The notes below the pieces were generated by a model. It was not told the origin of the DNA, ran no database searches, and saw only the letters and a list, made by a program, of their open reading frames with translations. 60,593 bases of DNA from JAGNXB01 sp964471595. GTDB lineage: Bacteria > Bacteroidota > Bacteroidia > Chitinophagales > Saprospiraceae. The translations under genes were made by a program, and so were the position numbers. The DNA lies in contig CAYYGN010000019.1 of NCBI GenBank assembly GCA_964471595.1, positions 1 through 60,593 on the forward strand. The letters run 5' to 3'. Below are positions 8,851 to 17,465 of the stretch, in pieces (the stretch's first letter is position 1; each line of letters opens with the position of its first letter).

Positions 8851-9537
8851 TTACTTGCGACGGCGGGATTTGTAGTTGCCACCCTGACGGCCGCGGCTCG
8901 GCGTGCGGCCCTGGTAGCGGCCCGACTTGCGCGACGTACCTCCCTGACCCTGATTTTGAAAGGTCACGGGCGCCAGGGCCGTGTCAAAGGCCACATTTTC
9001 GTCGAGGCTCAACTTGTGACCCGACAAGGACACCAGGTCGCCTTTGATCAGATCATCACTGACATAGTGCTCCCGGTTCCAGGTCTTGTAGGCCAGCTTC
9101 ATGTAAGAACCGATGATCTTGACCAGCTCGTCCTTCTTTTCTCCGGGTTCCATTTCCAGCGCTTTGCGAATGAGTACCTGGATGTTGTGTCCGTAATGAC
9201 GAAAACGGACCTCCTGGACCGGGTATGGGAGTACGGGACGCGCTGCATCCACCTCGGGCCTTTCCGGCTTGTCACCGAAAGGCGGCTTGACATCAATGTC
9301 GTAGTCCGCTATCCGGAAAAAGTGCTTCCACAGCTTTTCCGTCACATCTTCGAAGGCGCTTTTCTGGGGATTGACGATGCGCATGACCTCGATGATGTAC
9401 TCGGCTGCTTTCTGGCGCTTTTCCGGATCCTCAATGGTTTTGGCATGCGCAACGAGATCCTGCACTCCGCGACCGTATTCGCTGATGACGAGATCGGACT
9501 TCTGGGAATTGTATTCTGTACCTATGGGACTGGACAT
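8851..9537 (-). CDS. DUF4290 domain protein
   Basis: A 228-residue protein matching the Bacteroidota-specific DUF4290 family (YNSQKSDLVISEYGRGVQ, VMRIVNPQKSAFEDVTEKLW). The function of the family is unknown. Residues 1 to about 180 form the helical conserved domain. The last 35 residues are a basic, low-complexity Gly/Arg tail (GQGGTSRKSGRYQG, GRQGGNYKSRRRK) resembling RNA-binding RGG tails. It lies six bases downstream of glmS and 72 bases upstream of murA on the same strand, a neighbourhood that I believe is widely kept in the phylum. Confidence 0.88.
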   Translation of the reverse strand: MSSPIGTEYNSQKSDLVISEYGRGVQDLVAHAKTIEDPEKRQKAAEYIIEVMRIVNPQKSAFEDVTEKLWKHFFRIADYDIDVKPPFGDKPERPEVDAARPVLPYPVQEVRFRHYGHNIQVLIRKALEMEPGEKKDELVKIIGSYMKLAYKTWNREHYVSDDLIKGDLVSLSGHKLSLDENVAFDTALAPVTFQNQGQGGTSRKSGRYQGRTPSRGRQGGNYKSRRRK

Positions 9538-9543
9538 AATGGG

Positions 9544-11382
9544 TTATTCGACGGTGACGGATTTGGCCAGGTTGCGGGGTTGATCCACGTTGCATCCGCG
9601 CCCTACGGCAATGTAATAAGACAAAAGCTGGAGCGGTACGACCGAGAGCAACGGGGCCAGCGGGTCTTCCGTTTCCGGTATTTCAATCGTGTAATCCGCC
9701 ATCCCGCTGATCATTTTTTCACCATGCGTGACAATGGCGATGACCATTCCCTTGCGCGCTTTGACCTCCTGAATGTTGGAGACGATCTTGTCGTAGGCAT
9801 TCCGGTTGGTGGCTGTCACGATGACAGGCATGTTTTCGTCGATGAGGGCGATGGGGCCGTGCTTCATCTCGGCAGCCGGGTATCCCTCGGCGTGGATGTA
9901 GGATATTTCTTTCAGCTTGAGGGCGCCTTCGAGGGCCACGGGAAAATTGTATCCCCGACCGAGATAAAGGGCATTGGTGGCATGCTGGATCTCCCGGGCG
10001 ATGTATTGCACTTTGGGTTCGCATTTCAGCACCTCCTCCACTTTGTTGGGGATGTTTTCCAACTCGGTGATCAGCGCCTGGATGCGCGAGGAGGGCAATG
10101 TGCCCCGATGTTGGGCCAATGACAGCGCCAACATGGACAACAAGGTGACCTGCCCGGTAAAGGCTTTCGTGGAGGCGACCCCGATTTCGGGCCCGGCATG
10201 GATATAACTGCCGGCATCCGTCAGACGGGCAATGGACGAACCGACCACGTTGACGATACCGTAAACCATGGCGCCTTTCTCGCGTGCCAGTGAAATGGCT
10301 GCCAGGGTATCGGCGGTTTCCCCCGATTGCGACAGGGCAATCACCACATCGTTGGGCCGGATGATGGGATTCCTGTACCGGAATTCAGACGCATACTCGA
10401 CTTCTACCGGCATGCGGGCCAGATCTTCGAAGAGGTATTCTCCCACCAACCCGGCATGCCAGGAGGTGCCGCACCCGAGGATGATGATGCGTTCTGCCTG
10501 GGTGATGCGTGTCTTGTATTCCTCCAGCCCACCCAGTTTGATCCACCCTTCCGAGGCATTGAGCCGACCCCGCATCGCATCGGCGATGGTCCGGGGCTGT
10601 TCGTGGATTTCCTTGAGCATGAAATGCTCGTATCCCCCTTTTTCCAGGCGCTCGATTTCGAGGGTCAGTTCCTGGATGTACGGCGTCTGCACCTCGTTGC
10701 CGATCGTCCGGATCTGCATGTAGCCGTCCCTCGTGATGGTGACGATCTCTTCATCCTTGAGATAAACGACCCGCTTGGTGTATTCAATGATCGGGGTGGC
10801 GTCAGAGGCCACGAGATATTCGTCGTCACCGATACCGACCACCAGCGGGCTTCCTTTGCGGGCAGCCACCATCTTGCCGGGCTCATTCTCGTCCATCACC
10901 ACAATGGCGTAGGCGCCAATGACTTTGCTGAGTGCGGTGCGCACGGCTTCTTCCAGACGGAGGCCGTCGCGCTGTTGGAGCTCTTCGATCAGATGGACAA
11001 GCACCTCGGTATCGGTCTCGCTTTCAAACGTATGACCGAGCTTCTCCAGGGCGCTCTTGAGGAGTGCGTAATTCTCGATGATACCGTTGTGGACGAGTGT
11101 CAACCGTCCGTTGCCGGAGCGATGCGGGTGTGCGTTGATATGGCTGGGCGGCCCGTGGGTGGCCCACCGCGTATGTCCAATTCCGGCTGTACCCCGGATA
11201 TCCTGATCCCGGGCAAAGTCTTCCAAATCGCTGACCTTCCCCTGGCGTTTGTAAATGTGGACTCCGCCGTTCATCAACGCCACGCCGGCGCTGTCATACC
11301 CGCGATACTCCAGCCGTTGCAGGCCTTTGATGAGAATGGGGTATGCCTCTTTATGACCGATATAGGCAACGATCCCGCACAT
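9544..11382 (-). CDS. glmS: Glutamine-fructose-6-phosphate aminotransferase (isomerizing)
   Basis: Makes glucosamine-6-phosphate from fructose-6-phosphate and glutamine, entering the UDP-GlcNAc pathway used by MurA. The 612 residues begin MCGIVAYIG, with the N-terminal nucleophile Cys2 of the class II glutaminase domain, followed by two SIS isomerase domains (GCGTSWHAGLVGEYLFE, SQSGETADT, GRGYNFPVALEGALKLKEISYIHAEG) and the C-terminal KSVTVE. It starts three bases after the DUF4270 gene, implying translational coupling. No glmS ribozyme is expected or seen within the operon. Confidence 0.97.
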   Translation of the reverse strand: MCGIVAYIGHKEAYPILIKGLQRLEYRGYDSAGVALMNGGVHIYKRQGKVSDLEDFARDQDIRGTAGIGHTRWATHGPPSHINAHPHRSGNGRLTLVHNGIIENYALLKSALEKLGHTFESETDTEVLVHLIEELQQRDGLRLEEAVRTALSKVIGAYAIVVMDENEPGKMVAARKGSPLVVGIGDDEYLVASDATPIIEYTKRVVYLKDEEIVTITRDGYMQIRTIGNEVQTPYIQELTLEIERLEKGGYEHFMLKEIHEQPRTIADAMRGRLNASEGWIKLGGLEEYKTRITQAERIIILGCGTSWHAGLVGEYLFEDLARMPVEVEYASEFRYRNPIIRPNDVVIALSQSGETADTLAAISLAREKGAMVYGIVNVVGSSIARLTDAGSYIHAGPEIGVASTKAFTGQVTLLSMLALSLAQHRGTLPSSRIQALITELENIPNKVEEVLKCEPKVQYIAREIQHATNALYLGRGYNFPVALEGALKLKEISYIHAEGYPAAEMKHGPIALIDENMPVIVTATNRNAYDKIVSNIQEVKARKGMVIAIVTHGEKMISGMADYTIEIPETEDPLAPLLSVVPLQLLSYYIAVGRGCNVDQPRNLAKSVTVE

Positions 11383-11385
11383 GGA

Positions 11386-12756
11386 TCAGGGGTTTAGTCG
11401 GGTGTAAGTGACGGTGAGCCTGGGTGCATCGGCATCCGTGGCTCCACACAGGATAACGCGTCCGGGGGTGTTTGTGCGGCTTCGGGTCCTGATGTACACA
11501 AAAGGCTGGGCCTTCCCTTCCAGGATTTTCTGGACCTGGGCGGAGATATTGAACCGGTAGGTGATCTTGCCGCTGCTGCTGTCGGTGACGGGTTGACCGC
11601 CAAAGTAATTCTGCAGGCCGAATGTCCCGCTCTTGAGCGCAAAGGTGACATCGTCGATGGCAACCTCCTTGCCGGTATCATCATAGGTGTACATATCGAG
11701 CTGGTCTGCCGGCCCGAAGGTGTTGGGGTCCTCACCGTCCAGGGCGCAAACCGTCAGTTCGAGAAGGGCGTGATTGACCAGTACCAGCTCCTGCTGGGAC
11801 AGCCAGGGAAAATGAACCTGAATATCATGACCGGCAAGACCCTGAAGGAAATGCACCGGATCTCCGGATTTGTTGTCGAGCAAAAGATCGGGATAGGTGA
11901 CGGTCTGACGGTCAATGGTGTATTGCAGATGGGATTTCTGCGGCGTATTGAGGGATATGGGGATCCATTGGGCCTGGCGCCGGACGGTGTCCGATACGGT
12001 GTAATAGAGGGTGAGATGGGTATTGATGTTGTTGTAGGCCATCCCGATCCAGGCATCACTCGGAGCGTCAAAGCGAACGCCAAATCCGGGCAGGGTCTCG
12101 AGAAAGAGGCTGTCCGTCACCAGGTGGACACTGTCCAGGGCCATGATTTCCTGGGCGACGGCATCGTCGATCCTGAAGCGATAACCGGTGCGGGTCAGGG
12201 TGTCCACCACCCCGGCTACGGCATAGCTGAAATAGGTGTTGACCGGCACCGGCCATACCGGGCCGGGAAAAACGCCTACCGGCATCTGGCCGAGCGCAAA
12301 TCCATCGGTGGAATAGAGGGTATCCGCCGGCAGCCGCTCCTCCAGGCGAAAAACCTGCAGGGAAGCCGCCGGGTTGACGGTCCCGACCCGCCAGGAGGTA
12401 TCGGCGCCAATGCTCAGGACCAGAGAATCAAAAACCGCATTGGTGAAATCCGGCTCGCTGAACCCATAGGCGGGCACCAGTTCGAAGTAAAAGACCGTTT
12501 CCCCGTTGCCAAAAAAGGGATCCTCCACCCTTCCCAACGGATACCGGTTGATCAATGCGGTGGTACCTGGCCGCCATGTCATGAAACTGTCCACCGGAAA
12601 GGATCGCAGTTCCAGGCTGAACGTGTCGGACCGATCCAGGGGCGTTTGGTCCAGGTCCACCAGTTCGGAACCCACGAGGGTGGGTTTGGAGCACCGGGCA
12701 AGAGACAGGACCACCAGGATCCCGCACAAACATGCCCACAAAAAGGAAAGGCGCAT
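11386..12756 (-). CDS. DUF4270 family lipoprotein
   Basis: An outer-envelope lipoprotein of about 456 residues of the Bacteroidota DUF4270 family. The ATG at 12756 (MRLSFLWACLCGILVV) gives a signal peptide with lipobox cysteine LSLARCSKP, and the mature protein starts with the family's typical VGSELVDLDQT. The rest is beta-rich, with the family's C-terminal region (ISAQVQKILEGKAQPFVYIRT, RVILCGATDADAPRLTVTYT). Role unknown. It lies between the GT5 gene (25-base gap) and glmS (3-base gap) in an operon. Confidence 0.88.
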   Translation of the reverse strand: MRLSFLWACLCGILVVLSLARCSKPTLVGSELVDLDQTPLDRSDTFSLELRSFPVDSFMTWRPGTTALINRYPLGRVEDPFFGNGETVFYFELVPAYGFSEPDFTNAVFDSLVLSIGADTSWRVGTVNPAASLQVFRLEERLPADTLYSTDGFALGQMPVGVFPGPVWPVPVNTYFSYAVAGVVDTLTRTGYRFRIDDAVAQEIMALDSVHLVTDSLFLETLPGFGVRFDAPSDAWIGMAYNNINTHLTLYYTVSDTVRRQAQWIPISLNTPQKSHLQYTIDRQTVTYPDLLLDNKSGDPVHFLQGLAGHDIQVHFPWLSQQELVLVNHALLELTVCALDGEDPNTFGPADQLDMYTYDDTGKEVAIDDVTFALKSGTFGLQNYFGGQPVTDSSSGKITYRFNISAQVQKILEGKAQPFVYIRTRSRTNTPGRVILCGATDADAPRLTVTYTRLNP

Positions 12757-12781
12757 AGGCTGTAGAAAGGGTGAGGGCGGA

Positions 12782-13606
12782 TCAGACCTCCTGTTCGAGG
12801 AGGCTCTCGTAGAATTCGCGGTAAACAGGCAGCCACTCCTCCTCGTCCGTAGACCCCAGAATGGGCTTGTGGTTGGCGGCGAGGCTTGCCTCGGCACCGG
12901 GGGCCAGGTGGTCGCCACAACGGATAACGGCATCGGAATAGGCTATGGCGCCACTGTCCAGGGATACGCGATCCGATTCGAAAAATGGCGCGAGGACCGC
13001 AGCCTCCATGGGCGGGACCAACGCTTTTTCGAAATCTTCGGGGCGGAACTGCCCGTCAGCATCATGGGCATAAGTGGACCAGGTGAGACGGGAATTGCGG
13101 AACAGCGGCTCGTCCTTGTACAAGGTCCGGAGAAAGAACGGAACCATTCCGGTCATCCATCCGTGGCAGTGGATGATGTCCGGGGGCCATCCGAATTTCT
13201 TGACGGTCTCGATCGCTCCCTTGCAGAAGAAGATCATGCGCTCCATGTTGTCCTCATAAGGTTTGCCTTCGGCATCCTCGAAAACCGATTTGCGCTTGAA
13301 AAACTCGTCGTTGTCCAGAAAATAAACCTGAAGGCGGGAGCCAGGCATGCTGGCTACCTTGATGATGAGGGGGAAATCCTCGTCATTGACCACAATGTTC
13401 ATCCCGGAAAGCCGGACGACTTCGTGGAGTCGGTGGCGGCGCTCATTGATGGTACCGAAGCGGGGCATGAGGATCCGGAGTTCCATCCCGTTGTCGTGCA
13501 TGTACTGAGGGATCTGTTGGGCGATCCGGGCAATGTCCGACAGGTTGGTGTAGGGATCCATTTCCTGAGTAATCAGGAGAAGACGTTTCTTTTCCATTCC
13601 AGTCAT
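12782..13606 (-). CDS. Glycogen/starch synthase-like protein, N-terminal GT5 domain only
   Basis: A 274-residue protein resembling only the catalytic N-terminal domain of glycogen/starch synthases (GT5): KKRLLLITQEMDPYTNLSDIA, PDIIHCHGWMTGMVPFFLRT. The C-terminal GT1-type half that carries the donor-binding EX7E motif of full synthases (about 480 residues) is missing, and the gene ends cleanly, so this is a family of its own rather than a broken gene. Substrate unknown. ATG at 13606, with an alternative at 13597 (MEKKRLL). It heads the operon with DUF4270, glmS, DUF4290 and murA, opposite to panC, hinting at an envelope sugar role. Confidence 0.85.
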   Translation of the reverse strand: MTGMEKKRLLLITQEMDPYTNLSDIARIAQQIPQYMHDNGMELRILMPRFGTINERRHRLHEVVRLSGMNIVVNDEDFPLIIKVASMPGSRLQVYFLDNDEFFKRKSVFEDAEGKPYEDNMERMIFFCKGAIETVKKFGWPPDIIHCHGWMTGMVPFFLRTLYKDEPLFRNSRLTWSTYAHDADGQFRPEDFEKALVPPMEAAVLAPFFESDRVSLDSGAIAYSDAVIRCGDHLAPGAEASLAANHKPILGSTDEEEWLPVYREFYESLLEQEV

Positions 13607-13698
13607 TTCAATCGCGGGGATGAACTTCCAGGGCCTGTCCGGGTCAGGGGGTTGCCGGAAAGGCGGTGAAAGGCAATGACCACCCCGTTACGTTTATG

Positions 13699-13706
13699 CA
13701 AAGATA
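13699..13706 (-). promoter_or_regulatory. Promoter -7 element TATCTTTG for the GT5-glmS-murA operon
   Basis: Perfect TAnnTTTG on the minus strand in the divergent panC/GT5 intergenic region, about 92 bases before the GT5 start. This leaves a real leader of roughly 85 bases. Confidence 0.45.
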
Positions 13707-13794
13707 CGAAAAATCCCAACAACCCGGAGGGCAGAGAGTTCACTGTAGGGGCTGATCCCCGGATTTGGCTTACTTTTCGGCCCCTTCGCGTTCC

Positions 13795-14688
13795 ATGTGG
13801 ATTTTCCGGCACCATAAGAACCTTTCGGGTCATCTGGCTTTCCGGCGGGCATCCGGCGACCGTATCGGATTTGTACCCACCATGGGCGCCTTGCACGAAG
13901 GCCACCTCGCGCTGGTTCGCCAGGCCATCCGGGAATGCGGTGCTGCGGTTTGCAGCATTTTCGTCAACCCCACCCAATTCAACGACCCGGCCGACCTCGA
14001 GCGATATCCGCGCACCACAGGACGCGACATCGGGATGTTGACCGCCATCGGTTGCCAGGTCCTCTATTTGCCCTCCGTCACGGAGATCTATCCGGGCAAG
14101 ACCAACCCGGCTGCCATACCCCTGCGCGGCACGGCGCTCGACCCCGGACCCCTCGCCACGGTCATGGAAGGCGCTTTCCGGCCCGGCCACTTCGACGGCG
14201 TGTTGCAGGTCGTCCACCGGCTGCTGGACCTGGTCCGTCCGGACTGCCTGTATATGGGGCAAAAAGACTATCAGCAGGTCAGCATGATCCGCTTTCTCCT
14301 CAAAGCCACCGCCTCGCCGGTCCGCCTCGTCATGAGTCCGACAGTCCGCGAGGCCGACGGTCTGGCCATGAGTTCGCGCAATGCCCTGTTGACCCCGGCC
14401 GACCGGAGCCGTGCCCCCGCCATGGCTGAAACCCTCTCCTGGACCGGCACGGTCCTGAACCAAATGCCGCCCCGGGCCATCGAGGCGGAAGCCATGGAGC
14501 GCCTGCGCCGGGCCGGACTGGAACCCGAATACGTCTCCCTGGCCGACGGGTTCACCTTGCAGCCCGTTGAGGATCCGGCACGACACGCCGTGATCGTGGC
14601 CTGTGCGGCCGCAAGGGCCGGCAAAGTGCGCCTCATCGACAACCTGCTCCTGAAGGGACATCCGGATCGTGCAGCCGAATTGTCTTAA
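13795..14688 (+). CDS. panC: Pantothenate synthetase
   Basis: Condenses pantoate with beta-alanine using ATP, the last step of pantothenate (vitamin B5) synthesis. The 297 residues begin with ATG 13795 (MWIFRHHKNLSGHL); an in-frame TTG at 13765 is less likely. Visible signatures are the nucleotidyltransferase HIGH-type GALHEGHLALV, NPTQFNDPADLERYPRT, GQKDYQQVSMIR and the KMSKS-like MSSRNALLT. A near-consensus TACTTTTC lies 16 bases before the start. The stop TAA overlaps the -7 element of panD, the gene that supplies its beta-alanine. Confidence 0.96.
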   Translation: MWIFRHHKNLSGHLAFRRASGDRIGFVPTMGALHEGHLALVRQAIRECGAAVCSIFVNPTQFNDPADLERYPRTTGRDIGMLTAIGCQVLYLPSVTEIYPGKTNPAAIPLRGTALDPGPLATVMEGAFRPGHFDGVLQVVHRLLDLVRPDCLYMGQKDYQQVSMIRFLLKATASPVRLVMSPTVREADGLAMSSRNALLTPADRSRAPAMAETLSWTGTVLNQMPPRAIEAEAMERLRRAGLEPEYVSLADGFTLQPVEDPARHAVIVACAAARAGKVRLIDNLLLKGHPDRAAELS

Positions 14689-14693
14689 TTTTG
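14686..14693 (+). promoter_or_regulatory. Promoter -7 element TAATTTTG for panD
   Basis: Perfect TAnnTTTG that includes the TAA stop codon of panC and ends six bases before the panD ATG at 14700. Confidence 0.4.
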
Positions 14694-14699
14694 CGCTCC

Positions 14700-15044
14700 A
14701 TGCTCATCTGGCGTTTCAAATCCAAGATCCACCGGGCTACCGTCACGGATGCCAACCTCAATTACGAAGGCAGTATCACTATTGACGAAGCCATCATGGA
14801 GGCCGCTCATCTCATTGAGGGAGAGCGGGTTCAAGTGGTCAACAACAACAACGGAGAACGGCTGGAGACCTACGTGATCCCCGGCGAAAGGCATTCGGGT
14901 ACCATTTGCCTCAACGGCGCCGCCGCCCGCAAAGCCCAGATCGGCGACATTCTCATCATCATCGCCTACGGGTTGATGGACGAGGAAGAGGCCCGCGTTT
15001 ACAAGCCGGTCACTGTTTATCCCGGCCCCCAAAACCGCCTTTAA
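14700..15044 (+). CDS. panD: Aspartate 1-decarboxylase (pyruvoyl enzyme)
   Basis: Decarboxylates L-aspartate to beta-alanine, the substrate of PanC. The 114-residue proenzyme (MLIWRFKSKIHRATVTD) has the self-cleavage site Gly24-Ser25 (YEGSITID), Ser25 becoming the pyruvoyl group. Lys9 and Arg54-equivalent regions and the conserved NGAAARKAQIGDILIIIAYG are present. It follows panC with an 11-base gap. An upstream in-frame start at 14691 would add three residues and is less typical. Confidence 0.95.
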   Translation: MLIWRFKSKIHRATVTDANLNYEGSITIDEAIMEAAHLIEGERVQVVNNNNGERLETYVIPGERHSGTICLNGAAARKAQIGDILIIIAYGLMDEEEARVYKPVTVYPGPQNRL

Positions 15045-15053
15045 CTCCTGGAC

Positions 15054-16121
15054 TTGCGCGCCCGTCTGAAAAATGCCCTCCGCTTTGTCCTCTACCTCGG
15101 TACAGGCGTGGCCATACTGTGGATCGTTTTCAACCGTCAACAAAAAAACTACCAGGCAAAATGCGCACTGGAAGGCCAGGACCCTTCCGAATGCCATCTG
15201 GCTACCAAGATCCTCCAGGATTTCGGCTCCGCCGAATGGCTCTGGATCATTCTGGTGCTCGGTGCCTTCATGTTGAGTAACATCCACCGGGCCATCCGCT
15301 GGCAAATGCTGCTCGAGCCACTCGGCATCCGGGCGTCGTTCTACAACCGGTTCTTTACCGTCATGATCGGCTATTTCGCCAACCTCGGATTGCCTCGCAT
15401 CGGGGAGCTGGTGCGCGCCGCCACCCTGGCCCGCTATGAGGACGCCAAAACCCAACAGGTCATGGGCACCGTCGTCATCGACCGGATGTTTGATGTAGTG
15501 TCCATGGCGCTGATCGTCGCCCTGGCCATATTCCTCGACGGACCGCGCATTCTCGGGTATCTATCCCGCAACGCGGAAACGGGATCCATGACCGACCTGC
15601 TGCTGTCGCCTTATCTCTGGATAGCCGCTTTCATCGGAGTGGGCACCCTCTATGCCCTGTACCGGTACCGGGCGCGCTACGCCGGCCATCCTGTGGCTGC
15701 ACGAATCATCGAAGTCCTTCGCGGATTTCGCGACGGCCTCGGATCAGTGCGCCGCGTCCGCCGACCCGGGTGGTTTCTGTTTCACAGCATCATGATCTGG
15801 GTGATGTATTACCTCATGACCCTGCTTTGTTTCAAAGCTTTTGCCGGCACGACCCACCTCGGACCGGTGGCCGGTCTGACCACGTTTGTGTTTGGCTCCT
15901 TCGGCATCATCATCCCGGCACCCGGGGGCATGGGCACCTTCCAGTTTCTCGTCAGTGAAGCCCTGGTCATGTACGGGATCCCCGGCGAGGACGGCTTCAG
16001 TTTTTCCATGATCCTGTTTTTCAGCATCCAGATCTTTTGCAATATCCTCTTCGGCCTGTTGGGCTTGCTGTTGTTGCCGGTGCTCAACCGCAGACGCTCC
16101 GGCCAACCCGAACCCGCCTGA
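15054..16121 (+). CDS. Lysylphosphatidylglycerol synthetase-type TM (YbhN-like flippase) protein
   Basis: A polytopic inner-membrane protein (355 residues) of the LPG_synthase_TM/UPF0104 family, which lacks the soluble aminoacyl-transferase domain of MprF. About eight hydrophobic helices are visible, with conserved motifs HRAIRWQMLLEPLGI, GYFANLGLPRIGELVRAATLARY and VFGSFGIIIPAPGGMGTFQFLVSEAL. Members are proposed to move lipids or lipid-linked substrates. The frame opens with TTG at 15054, nine bases after panD. Its position directly after panD is a Bacteroidota-typical arrangement. Substrate unknown. Confidence 0.85.
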   Translation: MRARLKNALRFVLYLGTGVAILWIVFNRQQKNYQAKCALEGQDPSECHLATKILQDFGSAEWLWIILVLGAFMLSNIHRAIRWQMLLEPLGIRASFYNRFFTVMIGYFANLGLPRIGELVRAATLARYEDAKTQQVMGTVVIDRMFDVVSMALIVALAIFLDGPRILGYLSRNAETGSMTDLLLSPYLWIAAFIGVGTLYALYRYRARYAGHPVAARIIEVLRGFRDGLGSVRRVRRPGWFLFHSIMIWVMYYLMTLLCFKAFAGTTHLGPVAGLTTFVFGSFGIIIPAPGGMGTFQFLVSEALVMYGIPGEDGFSFSMILFFSIQIFCNILFGLLGLLLLPVLNRRRSGQPEPA

Positions 16122-16124
16122 TCC

Positions 16125-16622
16125 ATGTTGCACACCGCCATCATTCGTCAACGCATCGCCGAACCATCCACCCTGCCTGCCCTGCGGGCCCGCTGGACTT
16201 TCCATAGCCAAAAGGTCGTTTTCACCAACGGCTGCTTTGACATCCTGCACGCCGGCCATGCCCGCTATCTCTCCGAAGCCCGCGATCTGGGCGACCTCCT
16301 GGTGGTCGGGCTCAATAGCGATGCCTCCGTCCGCCGGCTCAAAGGTCCTCACCGGCCCGTCAACAACGAAGGCAGCCGGGCCCTGATGCTCGCTTCTCTG
16401 CTTTGCGTGGACGTGGTGGTGCTCTTTGGCGAGGATACCCCCGAGGCCCTTATCCGTCTGGTACGCCCGGATATCCTGGTCAAAGGGGGTGACTGGAAGC
16501 CCGAACAGATCGTGGGCAACGAATTCGTGACCGGGTACGGGGGCAGGGTGCTGAGCCTGCCTTTTCACGAAGGGTTCTCGACGACCGGCATGATCGACCG
16601 CATCCGGCGCGAACAGCCATAG
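16125..16622 (+). CDS. Heptose-1-phosphate adenylyltransferase-like nucleotidyltransferase
   Basis: A 165-residue stand-alone cytidylyltransferase-fold protein equivalent to the C-terminal half of HldE (RfaE2). VFTNGCFDILHAGHARYL contains the HxGH nucleotide-binding motif, VVGLNSDASVRRLKGPHRPV the following strand-helix, and ILVKGGDWKPEQIVG the C-terminal motif. In E. coli this activates D-glycero-beta-D-manno-heptose 1-phosphate to ADP-heptose for LPS; no matching kinase (HldA) or isomerase is visible here. It starts three bases after the flippase gene. Confidence 0.88.
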   Translation: MLHTAIIRQRIAEPSTLPALRARWTFHSQKVVFTNGCFDILHAGHARYLSEARDLGDLLVVGLNSDASVRRLKGPHRPVNNEGSRALMLASLLCVDVVVLFGEDTPEALIRLVRPDILVKGGDWKPEQIVGNEFVTGYGGRVLSLPFHEGFSTTGMIDRIRREQP

Positions 16623-16635
16623 GCCGTTGCCGCCG

Positions 16636-16643
16636 TATCTTTG
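16636..16643 (+). promoter_or_regulatory. Promoter -7 element TATCTTTG for the Nif3-like gene
   Basis: Perfect TAnnTTTG, 13 bases before the ATG at 16657. It argues for the ATG start over the in-frame TTG at 16627, which lies upstream of the promoter core. Confidence 0.45.
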
Positions 16644-16656
16644 GCAAAAATCCGGC

Positions 16657-17463
16657 ATGGCCCCTCCCGTAACCCTGGGCGAGCTCACCGCTTTTCTCGA
16701 GACCATCGCACCGCTCCACCTCCAGGAGTCTTATGACAATGCCGGTCTTCTGACCGGCCATCCCGCCATGCCCGTCACCGGCGTCATGGTCGCCCTCGAC
16801 ATGCTGGAACCGGTGGTCGAAGAGGCCCGGTCCCTGGGTTGCAACGTGGTGGTGGCTCATCACCCCATCATCTTCCGGGGTCTGAAAAGCCTGACCGGCC
16901 GGCACTATGTGGAACGGGTCGTGATAAAGGCCATCCGTGAAGAAATGGCCCTGTACGCCATCCACACCAACCTGGACAGCGTGCTCGATCAGGGGGTCAA
17001 TGCCGAAATCGGATCGCGACTGGGACTGACCGGTCTGCGCATCCTGAAACCCAAGGCCGGGAACGATCCTGGCGCCGGTATCGGCATGGGCGCCATCGGG
17101 GAGTTGCCCACACCGTTGGCCAGCGATGCCTTCTTCCGCCTGCTGAAAGAAAAGATGCATGCCGGGATAGTGAGGCATACCGCGTGGGATGACCGGCCCA
17201 TCCGCCGGGTGGCGGTATGTGGAGGCGCGGGGAGTTTTCTGTTGCCCGATGCGGTGGAAGCCGGGGCCGATGCCCTGGTGACGGCGGATTTCAAATACCA
17301 CGAATTTTTCGAGGCCGACGGCCGTATCCTTGTCGCCGATATCGGCCACTACGAGAGCGAGGCTTGCACCATTGACCTTTTGCACCGCTTGATTAGCCGG
17401 AAATTCCGTACCTTTGCGACCCATTCCACGACGCATCGCACGAATCCCGTAAATTATTCCTGA
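16657..17463 (+). CDS. Nif3-like dinuclear metal-centre protein (GTP cyclohydrolase I type 2/NIF3)
   Basis: A 268-residue member of the NIF3/YbgI family, which forms toroid hexamers with a dinuclear metal site in each subunit. Metal-ligand motifs are visible: VVAHHPIIFRG, ALYAIHTNLDSV, and at the C-terminus DIGHYESEACTIDLL. Many Bacteroidota and Firmicutes homologues are about 365 residues because of a CutA-like insertion; this one is the short form without it. Biochemical role is unsettled in the family. It is followed two bases later by the zinc-ribbon gene, as is common for this pair. Confidence 0.9.
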   Translation: MAPPVTLGELTAFLETIAPLHLQESYDNAGLLTGHPAMPVTGVMVALDMLEPVVEEARSLGCNVVVAHHPIIFRGLKSLTGRHYVERVVIKAIREEMALYAIHTNLDSVLDQGVNAEIGSRLGLTGLRILKPKAGNDPGAGIGMGAIGELPTPLASDAFFRLLKEKMHAGIVRHTAWDDRPIRRVAVCGGAGSFLLPDAVEAGADALVTADFKYHEFFEADGRILVADIGHYESEACTIDLLHRLISRKFRTFATHSTTHRTNPVNYS

Positions 17464-17465
17464 TT

